Of a stretch of DNA of 64,000 nt, positions 46,488-55,891 are shown piece after piece. Every line of letters starts with the position of its first letter. Position 1 is the stretch's first letter. The notes beneath the pieces are model-generated. The model did not search any database and was not told the DNA's origin. It worked only from the letters and a program-made list of their open reading frames with translations. Origin of the DNA: Dyella amyloliquefaciens (GTDB taxonomy: Bacteria > Pseudomonadota > Gammaproteobacteria > Xanthomonadales > Rhodanobacteraceae). The translations under genes and the position numbers were made by a program. The DNA lies in NCBI RefSeq assembly GCF_004296575.1, contig NZ_SAYT01000001.1, positions 186,001-250,000 on the forward strand. Direction: 5' to 3'.

Positions 46488-46717
46488 GCGTCTTTAGCGG
46501 TAAAGCGTCGCAGTCTTGGCAGGTTTGCCGAAAAGGTGGGTTTCTACGCAAAGTACGTGGATCGCACCGGCGCCATGGCTGAAGATATGTCACCCCCCCG
46601 TGCTTCAGCATGCTACGTCGTCCCAGCTCCTGGATAAGGAGCCACCGCGCTGCAGGTAATCCTGCCGGTGCGATGACAGGGACGTTGTGCGGCTGAATCC
46701 TTCGGTGAGATTCGATC

Positions 46718-47650
46718 ATGAAGTACATGCCTCACTTCTACGGGCAGCAGCTGGCGAACAGCCTCATCGCCGTGCCGCTGGCTCCGCACAGGGTCGATAT
46801 TGATACTGTAACCCGATCGTGCGGACCGCACACGATATACACCCTCGACGTGCGCGCTCCCGTCCGGCGCATCAAGGGGCCGAGAGATCAGCTATGTGTG
46901 GTGTACTACCACGATGCTGGCTCCGACCATTGGGTACAGGGCAGGACTTTGGCCACCGGCACCTTGCTTGTCGTTACCGCGACCGATCAGCTGGACTACC
47001 TCGTGGGAGATGGATCGAAGCTCTCCGGCGTCTACACGCCGGTGGCTTTACTGCCGCGCACGCCTGCCATGGCGGCGTTGCTCGCGGCCTGCGACGCGAG
47101 CGCGGGTCCCCTCATATTGAAGCCGGATCCGGGCTCCGCCATCGGTCCGCTGTTCGAAGATCTGCGATATTCCCTGTTGTTCCCCGATGCCCCGGGAGCG
47201 ACGACCTGGCATGCGGAAGACGTATTGACGCTGATCGAAACGCACATCGGTGCTGTCTTTGCCGCGCAAGGTGCGTTGCTTGTTCCCTGCAATGATAGCG
47301 TGCGGTCGCGCTACCGCGCTTTTCGCGCCGCTGAGACATTCATGCAGCGGAACATCAACAAGGAGATCTATATCGAGCAGCTCTGCTGCGCGGCCTCGGC
47401 CAGCGAGCGAACGGTGCGGAACGCCTTCGACGATATGGTGGGCCTGTCGCCGAACCAATACCTGAGCATGCTCCGACTTGCCTTTGCGCAACGCGAACTG
47501 GCACAGGCCCATTCGCATCGGGCGTCGGTGGCCTCTATCGCGCTCAAGTACGGCCTGTGGGACTTCTCGCGCTTTTCGGCGAGCTACGCGCGGGTGTACA
47601 GCGAGTATCCGAGCGATACCCTTCGTCGCATTGCCTGCGTGGCGGCTTAG
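46718..47650 (+). CDS. AraC-family transcriptional regulator
   Basis: 310 residues with a C-terminal AraC HTH pair: FMQRNINKEIYIEQLCCAAS, ASERTVRNAFDDMVGLSPNQ, YLSMLRLAFAQREL, then VASIALKYGLWDFSRFSASY. The N-terminal 200 residues form a ligand or dimer domain without a clear family. It is followed at once by the sulfotransferase 3' fragment on the opposite strand; no partner gene is evident. Confidence 0.9.
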   Translation: MKYMPHFYGQQLANSLIAVPLAPHRVDIDTVTRSCGPHTIYTLDVRAPVRRIKGPRDQLCVVYYHDAGSDHWVQGRTLATGTLLVVTATDQLDYLVGDGSKLSGVYTPVALLPRTPAMAALLAACDASAGPLILKPDPGSAIGPLFEDLRYSLLFPDAPGATTWHAEDVLTLIETHIGAVFAAQGALLVPCNDSVRSRYRAFRAAETFMQRNINKEIYIEQLCCAASASERTVRNAFDDMVGLSPNQYLSMLRLAFAQRELAQAHSHRASVASIALKYGLWDFSRFSASYARVYSEYPSDTLRRIACVAA

Positions 47651-47700
47651 GCCAGGCGATCGCACGTTCGGCATCGAGGTTTCGGGTCGCCCTGACGCCT

Positions 47701-47928
47701 TCAGTCGACGAGCAAACCCCCATCTCGCAGGCGCTGCCGCAGACCATCCAGCTTGTCGCCATACCGCGTGGTACGCGCGGTATCCTTGCGCATCGGCTGG
47801 CGCACTTGGGCCGCGCTGGGTGCGCTCGCCACTCTGCGTGAGGTTTTGTGGAACTCGAGGCAGGCGGGATCGAACGGCAGCTTGCAGGAATCCAGCAGGC
47901 TCCGGATGGCCGGGGTCGTCTCGGTCAC
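47701..47928 (-). pseudogene. 3' fragment of a TPR-sulfotransferase gene (duplicate of 50497 gene end)
   Basis: 75 residues beginning at GTG, TETTPAIRSLLDSCKLPFDP then ACLEFHKTSRRVASAPSAAQ, almost the same as the last 75 residues of the sulfotransferase at 50497-52101 (VIRNLLDFCHLPFDPACLEF, HKTSRTVASAPSAAQVRQPI). The TPR part and both PAPS-binding motifs are missing, so it cannot be active. It is a leftover of a duplication or recombination. Confidence 0.85.
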
Positions 47929-48161
47929 CAGTCTTCGCTGCGATTACGCCAGCGAATACCGAGCCAAGTTAGCAGCGCGAAGGCTAAAAGAGTCCCGCCG
48001 ATGTAAAACTGCATTCCACCTATATGAGTGCTCAGCATCAAGCAGGCACCCAAGATGTCGATGAGCCATTTCCCGGCCACCGCTTTATCTCGGTCCGCAT
48101 AGCCGGCTAGCACGATCCGAACCCATAGAGGGCGCAAGTTCGCCTCTTTACTAGGCTTCAT
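47925..48161 (-). CDS. Small membrane protein
   Basis: 78 residues with a central hydrophobic region: GKWLIDILGACLMLSTHIGG, then FYIGGTLLAFALLTWLGIRW, giving two short helices. CGGAAAA lies upstream of ATG 48161. Its stop overlaps the first codon of the sulfotransferase fragment. Function unknown. Confidence 0.55.
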   Translation of the reverse strand: MKPSKEANLRPLWVRIVLAGYADRDKAVAGKWLIDILGACLMLSTHIGGMQFYIGGTLLAFALLTWLGIRWRNRSEDW

Positions 48162-48356
48162 TGTTCAATTTTCCGAAAACTGTTGTCAGAGCGGACTTTC
48201 GTGGAGAGTTATCAGGAAAGCGGGACTCTGGCCTCCCTCTCAGCGTAGAGCGCCTAGCGCATTTCCGGTCATCGCTCCGAAAGAATGCGAAAGACGCTCG
48301 TGTAGGCCAAGGCTGGAAAGGTGGGCGCTGCACGAGTGGCATTGGCTGTAGACGCA

Positions 48357-48575
48357 TCAAAGCGAATGCTTGGCCTCTCTCTTGCGACCGTTTCGCTCCT
48401 TCGATCGGAAATAGATGTACGCGATGGCGAACACGAGCACATAGCAAACCGCCAGGATGATAGAAAACGCAGCGTCATGCGTGACGTTATCGAACTGCCC
48501 CAGCCAATTTAGAGCGGCGAGTGATAGCAAGAAGACCACGCAGCACGCGAGCCAACTCTTGATCCAGATCGGCAT
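48357..48575 (-). CDS. Small two-helix membrane protein
   Basis: 72 residues with two membrane helices (SWLACCVVFLLSLAALNWLG and FSIILAVCYVLVFAIAYIYF) and a basic tail. ATG 48575 has GGAG 7 nt upstream and removes a poorly coding N-terminal extension. It lies downstream of the sensor kinase gene on the same strand (180 nt away). Unknown function; a membrane accessory of the kinase is possible. Confidence 0.6.
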   Translation of the reverse strand: MPIWIKSWLACCVVFLLSLAALNWLGQFDNVTHDAAFSIILAVCYVLVFAIAYIYFRSKERNGRKREAKHSL

Positions 48576-48754
48576 AAGCCATCTCCAAATGTTGGCACCT
48601 CTTCTAAGGCAGGAGGTGCCATGTTGTGTGATTGGCGATAGTAGATCTTGCTGAAGCTGCTCTTGACGCGTCACAGCGCTGCCTACGCTTGCCATCCACT
48701 CTGCACGGGTTGATACCTTCATTCAGGATGATATCGATGGCCTTAGCCGTGCCA

Positions 48755-50065
48755 TCAGGCCTCCCACACAGGGGCGCCTTTCGACTTAAAGTCGAGCCTG
48801 GCTATAGCGCCGTTGGTTCCGATGCGCGGACGCATCGAAACTTGCCAGCCATAGAGGTCGCACAGTCGACGCACAATGGCCAGTCCTAGCCCCGCGCCGC
48901 TGCCTCCGGCACCTTCACCACGAACGCCTCGTTGAAATAGGCGCTCGGCATCTTCTGACTTGATCCCAGGGCCGGTATCGATGACTTCGATATGGCTATC
49001 GCCGATCTCCACCGTCACTTTGCCTTCCAGCGTGTACTTGACGGCATTCCCAACCAGGTTTGTCAGCGCCACGGACAGCACTGCCGCCGGGGCATTCACA
49101 CAAAATGGCCGGTCCACGATCATCTCGATGCTGAGCGGCTTGTTGCGCATCTGCGGTCGCTGGCTATCGATAACGTCCGCCACCAACTTTGTCACCTCAG
49201 TAACTTCTCCTCGTGCGGGACCGCGACGCTCGGCGCGCGACAGCAGAAGAAGCGCCTCGATCAGTTCACTGGCCTGACGCGATGCGCGTTCAATACGCTT
49301 CAAGCGTTCGCGTAGCTTGTTCTTGAGATCCGGTAGCTCTTGCAGAAGCTCGACCGTGCTTGAAACCACAGCGAGAGGCGTGCGCAGTTCATGGCTGACG
49401 TCTGAGTTAAATTCGCGATCACGCTTAACCATTGCGGTGAGACGTTGCGCATACTCATCGAGCGCCTGGGCGAGCTCGCCCACCTCATCATTCGCAAACT
49501 GCGCAGCAAGTGGTTCCGCCCCCTCGTTCTTACGGAATTCGCGTAAACGTTGAGCCAAGTCGCTAACTGGTTTTAGCACTTTCCGCGAAAGCCAAGCACC
49601 TATTAGAAGAGACAGGAGGCTGAAGAAAAATACAGCACTCACGCCCGCGATGAGGAGTTGCCGTCTACCCAGGTCGTCCCGGGAGACGTCGTACCGAAGA
49701 AATCCCACAACTCCTTGCTTACGCCGGACAGCCAGCTTGTAGTGGTGCATCTGGCCATCTGGTCCAGCTTCAAAAATATCGTGTACGCCGTTTCCAAGGC
49801 CTTGCCATGATATTGGCATCTTGTAGAGCGTGCGTTCGCTCTTTATCCACGCTTCCATGAGATGGGAGTGTGGTGGTTCACTCGGGTTCTGGATGGCTAA
49901 CTCAACGGATTGGTCTATGTCCTGTTGCAGAGATGAAGAGACCAGTTGGTTTTCAACACGGTAGCGTATGTGCAGCAACGAGGCTGCAAACAGGGCGCTG
50001 AGGCCAAAGCCAAACAGGGCGAAAGATAGAGTCAAGCGGAATCTGAGCTTTCGCCTTACTTGCAT
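48755..50065 (-). CDS. Two-component sensor histidine kinase, orphan
   Basis: 436 residues. Helix 1 about 10-32, periplasmic domain about 33-137, helix 2 about 138-158, HAMP, then the phospho-acceptor H-box FNSDVSHELRTPLAV (His225). The ATPase part has N-box NLVGNAVKYT, G1 DTGPGI and G2 GAGLGLAIV. The family is EnvZ/QseC-like. No response regulator gene adjoins: upstream (50066-50342) is non-coding and then an IS remnant. The partner was either lost or lies elsewhere. The signal is unknown; the periplasmic part is short. Confidence 0.9.
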   Translation of the reverse strand: MQVRRKLRFRLTLSFALFGFGLSALFAASLLHIRYRVENQLVSSSLQQDIDQSVELAIQNPSEPPHSHLMEAWIKSERTLYKMPISWQGLGNGVHDIFEAGPDGQMHHYKLAVRRKQGVVGFLRYDVSRDDLGRRQLLIAGVSAVFFFSLLSLLIGAWLSRKVLKPVSDLAQRLREFRKNEGAEPLAAQFANDEVGELAQALDEYAQRLTAMVKRDREFNSDVSHELRTPLAVVSSTVELLQELPDLKNKLRERLKRIERASRQASELIEALLLLSRAERRGPARGEVTEVTKLVADVIDSQRPQMRNKPLSIEMIVDRPFCVNAPAAVLSVALTNLVGNAVKYTLEGKVTVEIGDSHIEVIDTGPGIKSEDAERLFQRGVRGEGAGGSGAGLGLAIVRRLCDLYGWQVSMRPRIGTNGAIARLDFKSKGAPVWEA

Positions 50066-50342
50066 GTGAGGAAGCGATCCGGCGTCTCGAGAGAACGTAA
50101 ACCAAAAAAGTAGGCCAACTGGAAGGAGGCCTACGGTTTAGCAATCAGAAGCCGTCAAAGTTGCGTGTTGTGCACAACCTAAGGGCCGCCCTTCAGGGAG
50201 CCATGGGCGGGACCTGGAAGTAATCAGACAAGTCCGAAACGTGAAATCGATCATTCAGTGAGCTGTGCAGAGCCGCAGGTGGGCCGCCCAGCCATTCGCA
50301 GACATCCTCGAGCCATGAAGTGTGGCAACCGAGGAGTTCTAT
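50066..50342. other. Region upstream of sensor kinase
   Basis: About 280 nt with no gene recognised. It contains the kinase promoter on the minus strand and leads into an IS3 transposase remnant. If a response regulator once stood here, none of it remains. Confidence 0.4.
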
Positions 50343-50483
50343 ATGAGTGGCAGGCAATACAGAGAAGAGCTCAAGACCAAAGCGGTCAAGCAGGTGGCCG
50401 AGCGACCCACTGAGTGGCCGACGTAGCCGAGAGACGGGGCATCACGACGCACAGTCTTGAGTGCGTGGATGGGCAGGTTCGGC
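50343..50483 (+). pseudogene. IS3-family transposase OrfA remnant
   Basis: The frame from 50343 reads MSGRQYREELKTKAVKQVAE then RPTE, typical for the OrfA N-terminus. Near 50412 it shifts frame and goes on as VADVAERRGITTHSLECVDG, the usual OrfA HTH (VADVAERLGVTTHSLY). The rest of the element is gone. It lies directly beside the end of the sulfotransferase gene. Confidence 0.75.
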
Positions 50484-50496
50484 CACCCGGGCGCGC

Positions 50497-52101
50497 TCAC
50501 TCCGCCAGCAAGCCACCATCGCGCAGGCGCTTCCGCAAACCATCCAACTTGTCGCCATAGCGCGCACTACGTGCAGTGTCCTTGCGGATCGGCTGGCGCA
50601 CCTGGGCCGCGCTGGGTGCACTGGCCACGGTGCGTGAGGTCTTGTGGAATTCGAGGCAGGCGGGATCGAACGGCAGGTGGCAGAAATCGAGCAGGTTGCG
50701 GATCACCGGTTCGGGCTCGGCCACCAGGGTTTCGTAGGGCAGGTCGAGTACGCGGTCGGGATAGCGTTCCATCCAGTAGCGCGTGAGGCGCATGAAGTCG
50801 ATGCAGTAGTCGGCCATCTCGTCGAGGTCGCAGGTGAAGCCGGTCTGCTCGGTGAAGCATTGGCGGTAGCACGCCAGGCAGGTTTCCAACGGATCGCGAC
50901 GCACGATGACCACGCGTGCCGCCGGCAGCATCGCGAGCGCCGCGCCCACCAGGTACCAGGTCACCAGGCTCTTGTCGGTGAAGCGTGGCTTGGTCTTGCG
51001 CCACGGTGCGGTGCGCGTGAGGTATTGTTTGCCCAGGCGCTGCCAGTCATCGGCCGTGGCGTCGGTGGCCCATAGCGGGAAGGCCGAGCGGCGACGGCGC
51101 GTTTCATCATCGATCACCTGCGACATGTCCTTGATCTCGTTCGCGCCCTCCACGTCCGGATGCGAGGCGAGGATCTGCTCGACGAGCGTGGAGCCGGAGC
51201 GCGGGATGCTGACGATGAAGATGACTTCGCGGCCCATCTCCGGATCCAGCGGCGCGGGCATGTCGTTCGCGAAGATGCGCAGGATCGCGTCCACGCGCCG
51301 GCGCTCTCCCGCGGCGTCCCACCTCACCCGCTGGCGACGCGAGGCGTTGGCGTGGCGGAACATCTCGAACGCCTCGCCATAGTTGCCCTGGTCTTCCATG
51401 GCCTTCGCCAGGGTGAAGCCGAGCAGTTCGCGGTGGCGCGGTGGCAGGTCGTTGCGTGCGAGTGCGCGCTGCAGGGTTGCCGCATCCGCGGCGTCGAAGC
51501 GGACGGTGTTGAGATTGGAGAGGCCGAACCATCCTTCGGCATGAGCGGGCTCGCGGCGTACGACGTCCCTGAATCCAGCAATCGCGTCGTCGATCTCGCC
51601 CAGGCTCGCCTGTGCCTTGGACAGCGACAGGCGGGCGGGCAGATGCATGGGATCGAGTTCGAGCGCGTGGTTCAAGGCGGTGACGGCTTCGCCGGTGTGC
51701 GACGCTCGCGACAGCGCTTCGCCGAGATTGAACCAGGCCGGGGCGGATCGCGGCTGCAGTTCGCAGGCATGGCGCATATGCACCAGGGCCTGGTTCATGT
51801 CGCCGCGTTCGAACAGCGCGATGCCGAGGCAGACATGCAGGTCGGAATCGTCGGGCCATACCGCGAGCACGCGCTGGAAGCAGTCGATGGCCTGCGCATG
51901 GTTGCCGCGACGCTGGGACACCATGCCGAGCATGCGGGTGGCGGTGGGCTCGTTCGGTGCGAGCGCGAGCACGCTGATCAGGGATCGCTCCGCCGCATCG
52001 AAGGCATGCCGAGACCATTCCTCGCGTGCTTTGGCCAGCATGCGTTCGGCGGCTGTCGAAAGCGGTTGAGGCGTGCCCTGCGCGGGCCGGGTTTCTGTCA
52101 T
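50497..52101 (-). CDS. TPR-repeat sulfotransferase-family protein
   Basis: 534 residues. Roughly five TPR units fill residues 20-190 (AIDCFQRVLAVWPDDSDLHV, ALVHMRHACELQPRSAPAWF). The C-terminal sulfotransferase domain has the PAPS-loop FIVSIPRSGSTLVEQIL (295-311) and the 3'-phosphate motif RVVIVRRDPLETCLACYR. Such proteins commonly stand beside TonB-dependent receptors in Xanthomonadales; their substrate is not known to me. It is separated from the receptor upstream by a terminator at 52156-52183. Its 3' end is copied at 47701-47928. Confidence 0.9.
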   Translation of the reverse strand: MTETRPAQGTPQPLSTAAERMLAKAREEWSRHAFDAAERSLISVLALAPNEPTATRMLGMVSQRRGNHAQAIDCFQRVLAVWPDDSDLHVCLGIALFERGDMNQALVHMRHACELQPRSAPAWFNLGEALSRASHTGEAVTALNHALELDPMHLPARLSLSKAQASLGEIDDAIAGFRDVVRREPAHAEGWFGLSNLNTVRFDAADAATLQRALARNDLPPRHRELLGFTLAKAMEDQGNYGEAFEMFRHANASRRQRVRWDAAGERRRVDAILRIFANDMPAPLDPEMGREVIFIVSIPRSGSTLVEQILASHPDVEGANEIKDMSQVIDDETRRRRSAFPLWATDATADDWQRLGKQYLTRTAPWRKTKPRFTDKSLVTWYLVGAALAMLPAARVVIVRRDPLETCLACYRQCFTEQTGFTCDLDEMADYCIDFMRLTRYWMERYPDRVLDLPYETLVAEPEPVIRNLLDFCHLPFDPACLEFHKTSRTVASAPSAAQVRQPIRKDTARSARYGDKLDGLRKRLRDGGLLAE

Positions 52102-52155
52102 GTCGTCACCGGCGATGATCGAATAAGCAGACTATACAAGGCGATTCTGGCCTGC

Positions 52156-52183
52156 AAAAAAAACGCCGGGTGGGGCCCGGCGT
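52156..52183 (-). terminator. Rho-independent terminator of the Oar-like receptor gene
   Basis: On the minus strand, ACGCCGGG-CCCCA-CCCGGCGT followed by a run of T. It lies 26 nt beyond the receptor stop at 52209 and ahead of the sulfotransferase start at 52101, so the latter depends on read-through or its own promoter. Confidence 0.93.
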
Positions 52184-52208
52184 GGGGAGAGAGAAAGGTC
52201 TGCAGTCC

Positions 52209-55200
52209 TCAGAAATCGTAGGCGACGGAGAAGCGGACGTAGCGCGGCGAGAGCGTGTCCTGCACCCGGCCGAAGTCGGGATTGGGACTGGACGTGGTGC
52301 CGTAGAAGTCGTTGTAGAACACGGGTGTCTGCTGATCGAGCAGGTTGAAGACGGCCAGGTTGAAGTCGAGCTTGTGGTCCGCCCAGCCCGGCTTGTAATC
52401 CACGTTGAGGCCGACCTGATGGGTCCATGGCAGGCGTCCCAGCGAGCCCGGCGGAACCGGTTCGCCGCCGCACCAGTAATAGGTATGCGAGCCATGCAGC
52501 GCGAGCTGGTTCGGACCGTAGCCGCCGCGGCAGAGCACCGGCGTGCCGGAGGCGAGGTAGAGGTTGGCGCCCACCGTCCAGTCCGGAGCCACCTGATACG
52601 CGCCGTAGAGCTTGATCTGGTGCCGGCGATCGTTGGGCAGCACGCCGGAGGAGTACTCCATGCGCTCCGGGAAGTCCCATGCCGTCGTGAGTGATTCGTA
52701 GGAGCCGCCCTGTTGCGAGTACGTGCTGACCGGGCCTTCGTCATTACCCCAGGTGCGGGAGAACGTGTAGTTCAACTTGGCGAACCACTTGCCGTCCCAC
52801 TGGTGCTCCAGTGACAGGTCCAAAGCGTAGTAGCGGCGCGTCGGTCCCTTCGGGAAGCCCTGGTCCTGGGAGGTCAGGGTCACCGGCACGAGTGCGCCGC
52901 TGGGTGACCGCATCATCAGGTTGCTGGTTTCGCCCGGATTGATCAGCACCAGGCTCTGCGCCCACTGGCTGCACGTATCGGGCGTCATGTACGCATAGCC
53001 CTGCGAACGACCGGCCGCGCATTCGATCTGGATGTCGTCGAAGTCGTCGATGATGCGGTTCATGCGCTGATAGGTGCCGGTGGCGCCGAACACCCACTGC
53101 GTTCCCAGCATCTCGAACTGTTGCAGCATGCCGAGCACGTAGTTGTCCGAATACTCGGCCTTGATGTTCCGCGATGCGGAGACGCGCGGATCCTTTGCCT
53201 GGCCGTACTCGCTGTCGATCGATACGCCGGACGACGGATTCTGCGGCAGTGGCGTGAACCCGATCGGCGCGCCCGTGGCGGGGTCGATGCCGGTATAGGT
53301 GCCGTACACGCCTGCGTTGGTCACTGGCGCGGCGATAGACAGGGCCACCTGTTCCGGCAGCGCGAGGTAGTAGCGGCCGGCGTTGCCGAACACCTTGAGC
53401 GATGCGTCGCCGTGCACGTCCCAGCTGAAGCCCAGGCGCGGCGCCCACTGCGGCTTGGTCAGTCGGATGTAGGGCACGCCCGAGGCGTCGTAGTTGGTGA
53501 ACTGGTCGTTGCGAATGCCGAGGTTCAACAGCAGGTTCGGCGTCACCTGCCAGTTGTCCAATATGTACTGGGCACGCTGCGCGACGCGCACGGAAGCCAC
53601 GCTGATGTCGGTGTGCTGTTGCACGTAATAGCAGTGCACGGCGCCCGTGCTGTCAGGATGGCACTGCGTCGACGGCGCGACATAGGGCGGAACGTTGGGG
53701 TCCACGCCGAACACCGGCGAACCGGGGTCGCTCTGCCCGTAGATCCACTGGTAGCCCGGGCCCGGGTTCACCGAACCGTCGTTGATGTCCCTCGAGTTGA
53801 TGTTGTCGATACCGACCTGGAAGTCGTGGTCGCCGATCTTGTAGTCGAGATCCAGACGGTAGTTCGTCACCGACTCCTTGTGATTGGGGTCGGAGATCGT
53901 CGAGTTGATCTGCGAATTGGAGATGCCGCCGGGCGGTACGAACGCCGGATCCTGCACGGAGCTGCTGGCGACGTGCGGCAGCAATGGATCAAAACCCTCG
54001 TAGCCCGGCTGGGCCGTGTAGTACGAGCCGTGCATCTTGCCGACCATCGCGTTGAAGGTCAGGCTGTCGGTGATGTAGGAGGTGTAGTTGGCCGACCACA
54101 CCTTGAAGGTCGTGCGCTTGATCTGGTCAAGGCTGTTGAAGTCACCCTGCTTCAGGGTGTCGTAGTCGAAGTCGTAGATGGTGCCTTGGGTCTTGTGCGA
54201 GTTCTGCAGGTAGCTCGCGCTCAGCACGTTGCTTTCGTTGATGTTCCAGTTGAACTTGGTATAGAACTTCGGATCGTGCTGCGTCCATGTTTCGGTGGTG
54301 GCGGTGCTGCTGAACTCCGACGTGCTCCGGTAATGGGCGTCGTCCTGCTCCATGCCGATATAGAAGAACAGCTTGTCCTTGATCAGCGGGCCGCTGATGT
54401 AGGCGTCGTAGATCGTTTCGCTGCTGCTGTTGTTGTTGCGGTAGACGGCGAGGTCGCCGGGGCGGTTGCCCTGGCTGGTGACCAGCGGATTGGCGTAGTA
54501 GTAGTTGTCCGGATCCGTGCGCAGGCTGCCCGGTTGCCACAGGGCACGCGCACCGAAGTGCCATTCGTTGTCGCCGCTCTTGCCGATCTGGTTGATCACG
54601 CCGCCGATGGAGCGGCCATAGCGGGCGTCATAGCCGCTGATGAAGGTCTGCTGCTGTTCGATGGCGCCGTAGGGCAGCGAGACGCCGCCCTGGTTATTGA
54701 GCAGCTCGGTGGTGTTCATGCCATCGAGGTAGTAAGCGTTCTCCGCCGTCGATGCGCCGCCGAACACCAGGTTGGGCGTGCCCAGCGGGCCGGTGCCGAT
54801 TTCGGGGGAACCCAGGTTCACGCCGGGCGCGAGCAGGGCAATGTCCTCGGCGGTGCGCTGCAAGGGCAGTTGCTGCAATTGCTTCGCGGTGATCGTCGTC
54901 ACCTGGTTGGTGGTGCTCACGTCGATGGGCGGCAGCGAGTTGCCGGTGACGCGGACCGTGCTGAGCGTCTTGGCGTTTGCGGTTGCGCTTGGTGCCGCGA
55001 AATCCACGGCCACCGAACCTGCCGCCACGGGGCTCACCCCGCTGCGCGTATCCACCACCTGGCCGTTCTGCAGCAGCGACACGGTGTAGGTACCCACCGG
55101 CAACGTCACCGAGTACTTGCCGGATGCTCCCACGTCGATGGTGCGATTGAAGCCCGAGCCGCCGGTAATTTGCACGGATTCGCCGGCTACTGCGGGCGCC

Positions 55201-55346
55201 GTGCCGTAGATGGTGCCGCTGGTGGCCTGGCCCCATGCGTTGCCGGTGAAGCCCAGGACGATCGAGCTGATGGCAAGCGGCAACGCCTTGCACTTGAAGA
55301 CATGTTGAGGATGCAATGCGCGCAAAGATCTGCCCTTCATGACCAT
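52209..55346 (-). CDS. Oar-like TonB-dependent receptor with carboxypeptidase-regulatory-like domain
   Basis: 1045 residues. Signal peptide ALPLAISSIVLGFTGNAWGQ-A; a beta-sandwich (carboxypeptidase-regulatory-like) follows at about 40-115 (SGTIYGTAPAVAGESVQITG, GKYSVTLPVGTYTVSLLQNG). The TonB box is STVRVTGN; the plug has AENAYYLDGMNTTELLNNQG. A large barrel ends in Phe (RFSVAYDF). The start at 55346 has GGAG 5 nt upstream; GTG 55352 and ATG 55340 are alternatives. Oar-like receptors take up peptides or proteins. A LysR-type box shared with the dgcN promoter lies about 300 nt upstream (55650-55691). Confidence 0.93.
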   Translation of the reverse strand: MVMKGRSLRALHPQHVFKCKALPLAISSIVLGFTGNAWGQATSGTIYGTAPAVAGESVQITGGSGFNRTIDVGASGKYSVTLPVGTYTVSLLQNGQVVDTRSGVSPVAAGSVAVDFAAPSATANAKTLSTVRVTGNSLPPIDVSTTNQVTTITAKQLQQLPLQRTAEDIALLAPGVNLGSPEIGTGPLGTPNLVFGGASTAENAYYLDGMNTTELLNNQGGVSLPYGAIEQQQTFISGYDARYGRSIGGVINQIGKSGDNEWHFGARALWQPGSLRTDPDNYYYANPLVTSQGNRPGDLAVYRNNNSSSETIYDAYISGPLIKDKLFFYIGMEQDDAHYRSTSEFSSTATTETWTQHDPKFYTKFNWNINESNVLSASYLQNSHKTQGTIYDFDYDTLKQGDFNSLDQIKRTTFKVWSANYTSYITDSLTFNAMVGKMHGSYYTAQPGYEGFDPLLPHVASSSVQDPAFVPPGGISNSQINSTISDPNHKESVTNYRLDLDYKIGDHDFQVGIDNINSRDINDGSVNPGPGYQWIYGQSDPGSPVFGVDPNVPPYVAPSTQCHPDSTGAVHCYYVQQHTDISVASVRVAQRAQYILDNWQVTPNLLLNLGIRNDQFTNYDASGVPYIRLTKPQWAPRLGFSWDVHGDASLKVFGNAGRYYLALPEQVALSIAAPVTNAGVYGTYTGIDPATGAPIGFTPLPQNPSSGVSIDSEYGQAKDPRVSASRNIKAEYSDNYVLGMLQQFEMLGTQWVFGATGTYQRMNRIIDDFDDIQIECAAGRSQGYAYMTPDTCSQWAQSLVLINPGETSNLMMRSPSGALVPVTLTSQDQGFPKGPTRRYYALDLSLEHQWDGKWFAKLNYTFSRTWGNDEGPVSTYSQQGGSYESLTTAWDFPERMEYSSGVLPNDRRHQIKLYGAYQVAPDWTVGANLYLASGTPVLCRGGYGPNQLALHGSHTYYWCGGEPVPPGSLGRLPWTHQVGLNVDYKPGWADHKLDFNLAVFNLLDQQTPVFYNDFYGTTSSPNPDFGRVQDTLSPRYVRFSVAYDF

Positions 55347-55649
55347 GTGCACTCCACTCTGTTGAAACGCCCGGTACTTCGCCTTTGCGCCGGGAATGAG
55401 TGGTGTTGCGCCATGGCCTCGTGGGCAGGTTCAACACGACATCCGGGCGACCTATCACGCGGAACCCGACAAGAGTCCGCAGCCTGAGCACAGGCATGGC
55501 TTGGTAGTGCGCAGCGACAGCGCAACACGAGTGCGGAGCGAGGCCCTCCGATGGACGGACCTTGCGCCAGGCGACGATGCGCTTCGAACGGCTCTCCCCA
55601 ACCAGCTCATAAGTGCATCTCCGAGCGTAGTCGTCGGTGCGCGTGAGTC

Positions 55650-55691
55650 GCCAATGAAAAAACATCGGCGCACCATAACTGGGGGTTATGG
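55650..55691. promoter_or_regulatory. Composite LysR-type regulatory motif upstream of Oar-like receptor gene
   Basis: GCCAATGAAAA (55650-55660), 13 nt, then CATAAC-TGGGG-GTTATGG (55674-55691). The second part is an ideal LysR box, ATAAC-N5-GTTAT, which contains T-N11-A. The same two parts with identical spacing occur at 58365-58406 before dgcN, in the same orientation to the minus-strand gene. The remaining sequence from 55347 to 55891 holds no recognised gene. Confidence 0.75.
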
Positions 55692-55891
55692 AGGGCAGGG
55701 TTCGGTGGGGTGATGGCGGATCGACGCTTGGAGTCGCTGCTGTTTGCGCAGGTCGATCCTCGGCACGTGGCGCGCAAGGAACCACACGTTGTGCATGGAA
55801 TTCGTGCAGATCAAACGGAGCGTCGGCTCATGTACCCGCGGCCATCGATATGCACGCTTCCTGCAAGGCCGGTATCCACGTCTACTTCAAG

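Noticed and set aside
46595-46602. Run of C (CCCCCCC) as a phase-variable tract
   Set aside because: The run lies in non-coding DNA with no nearby start codon in a suitable position, so no phase-variable gene is supported.
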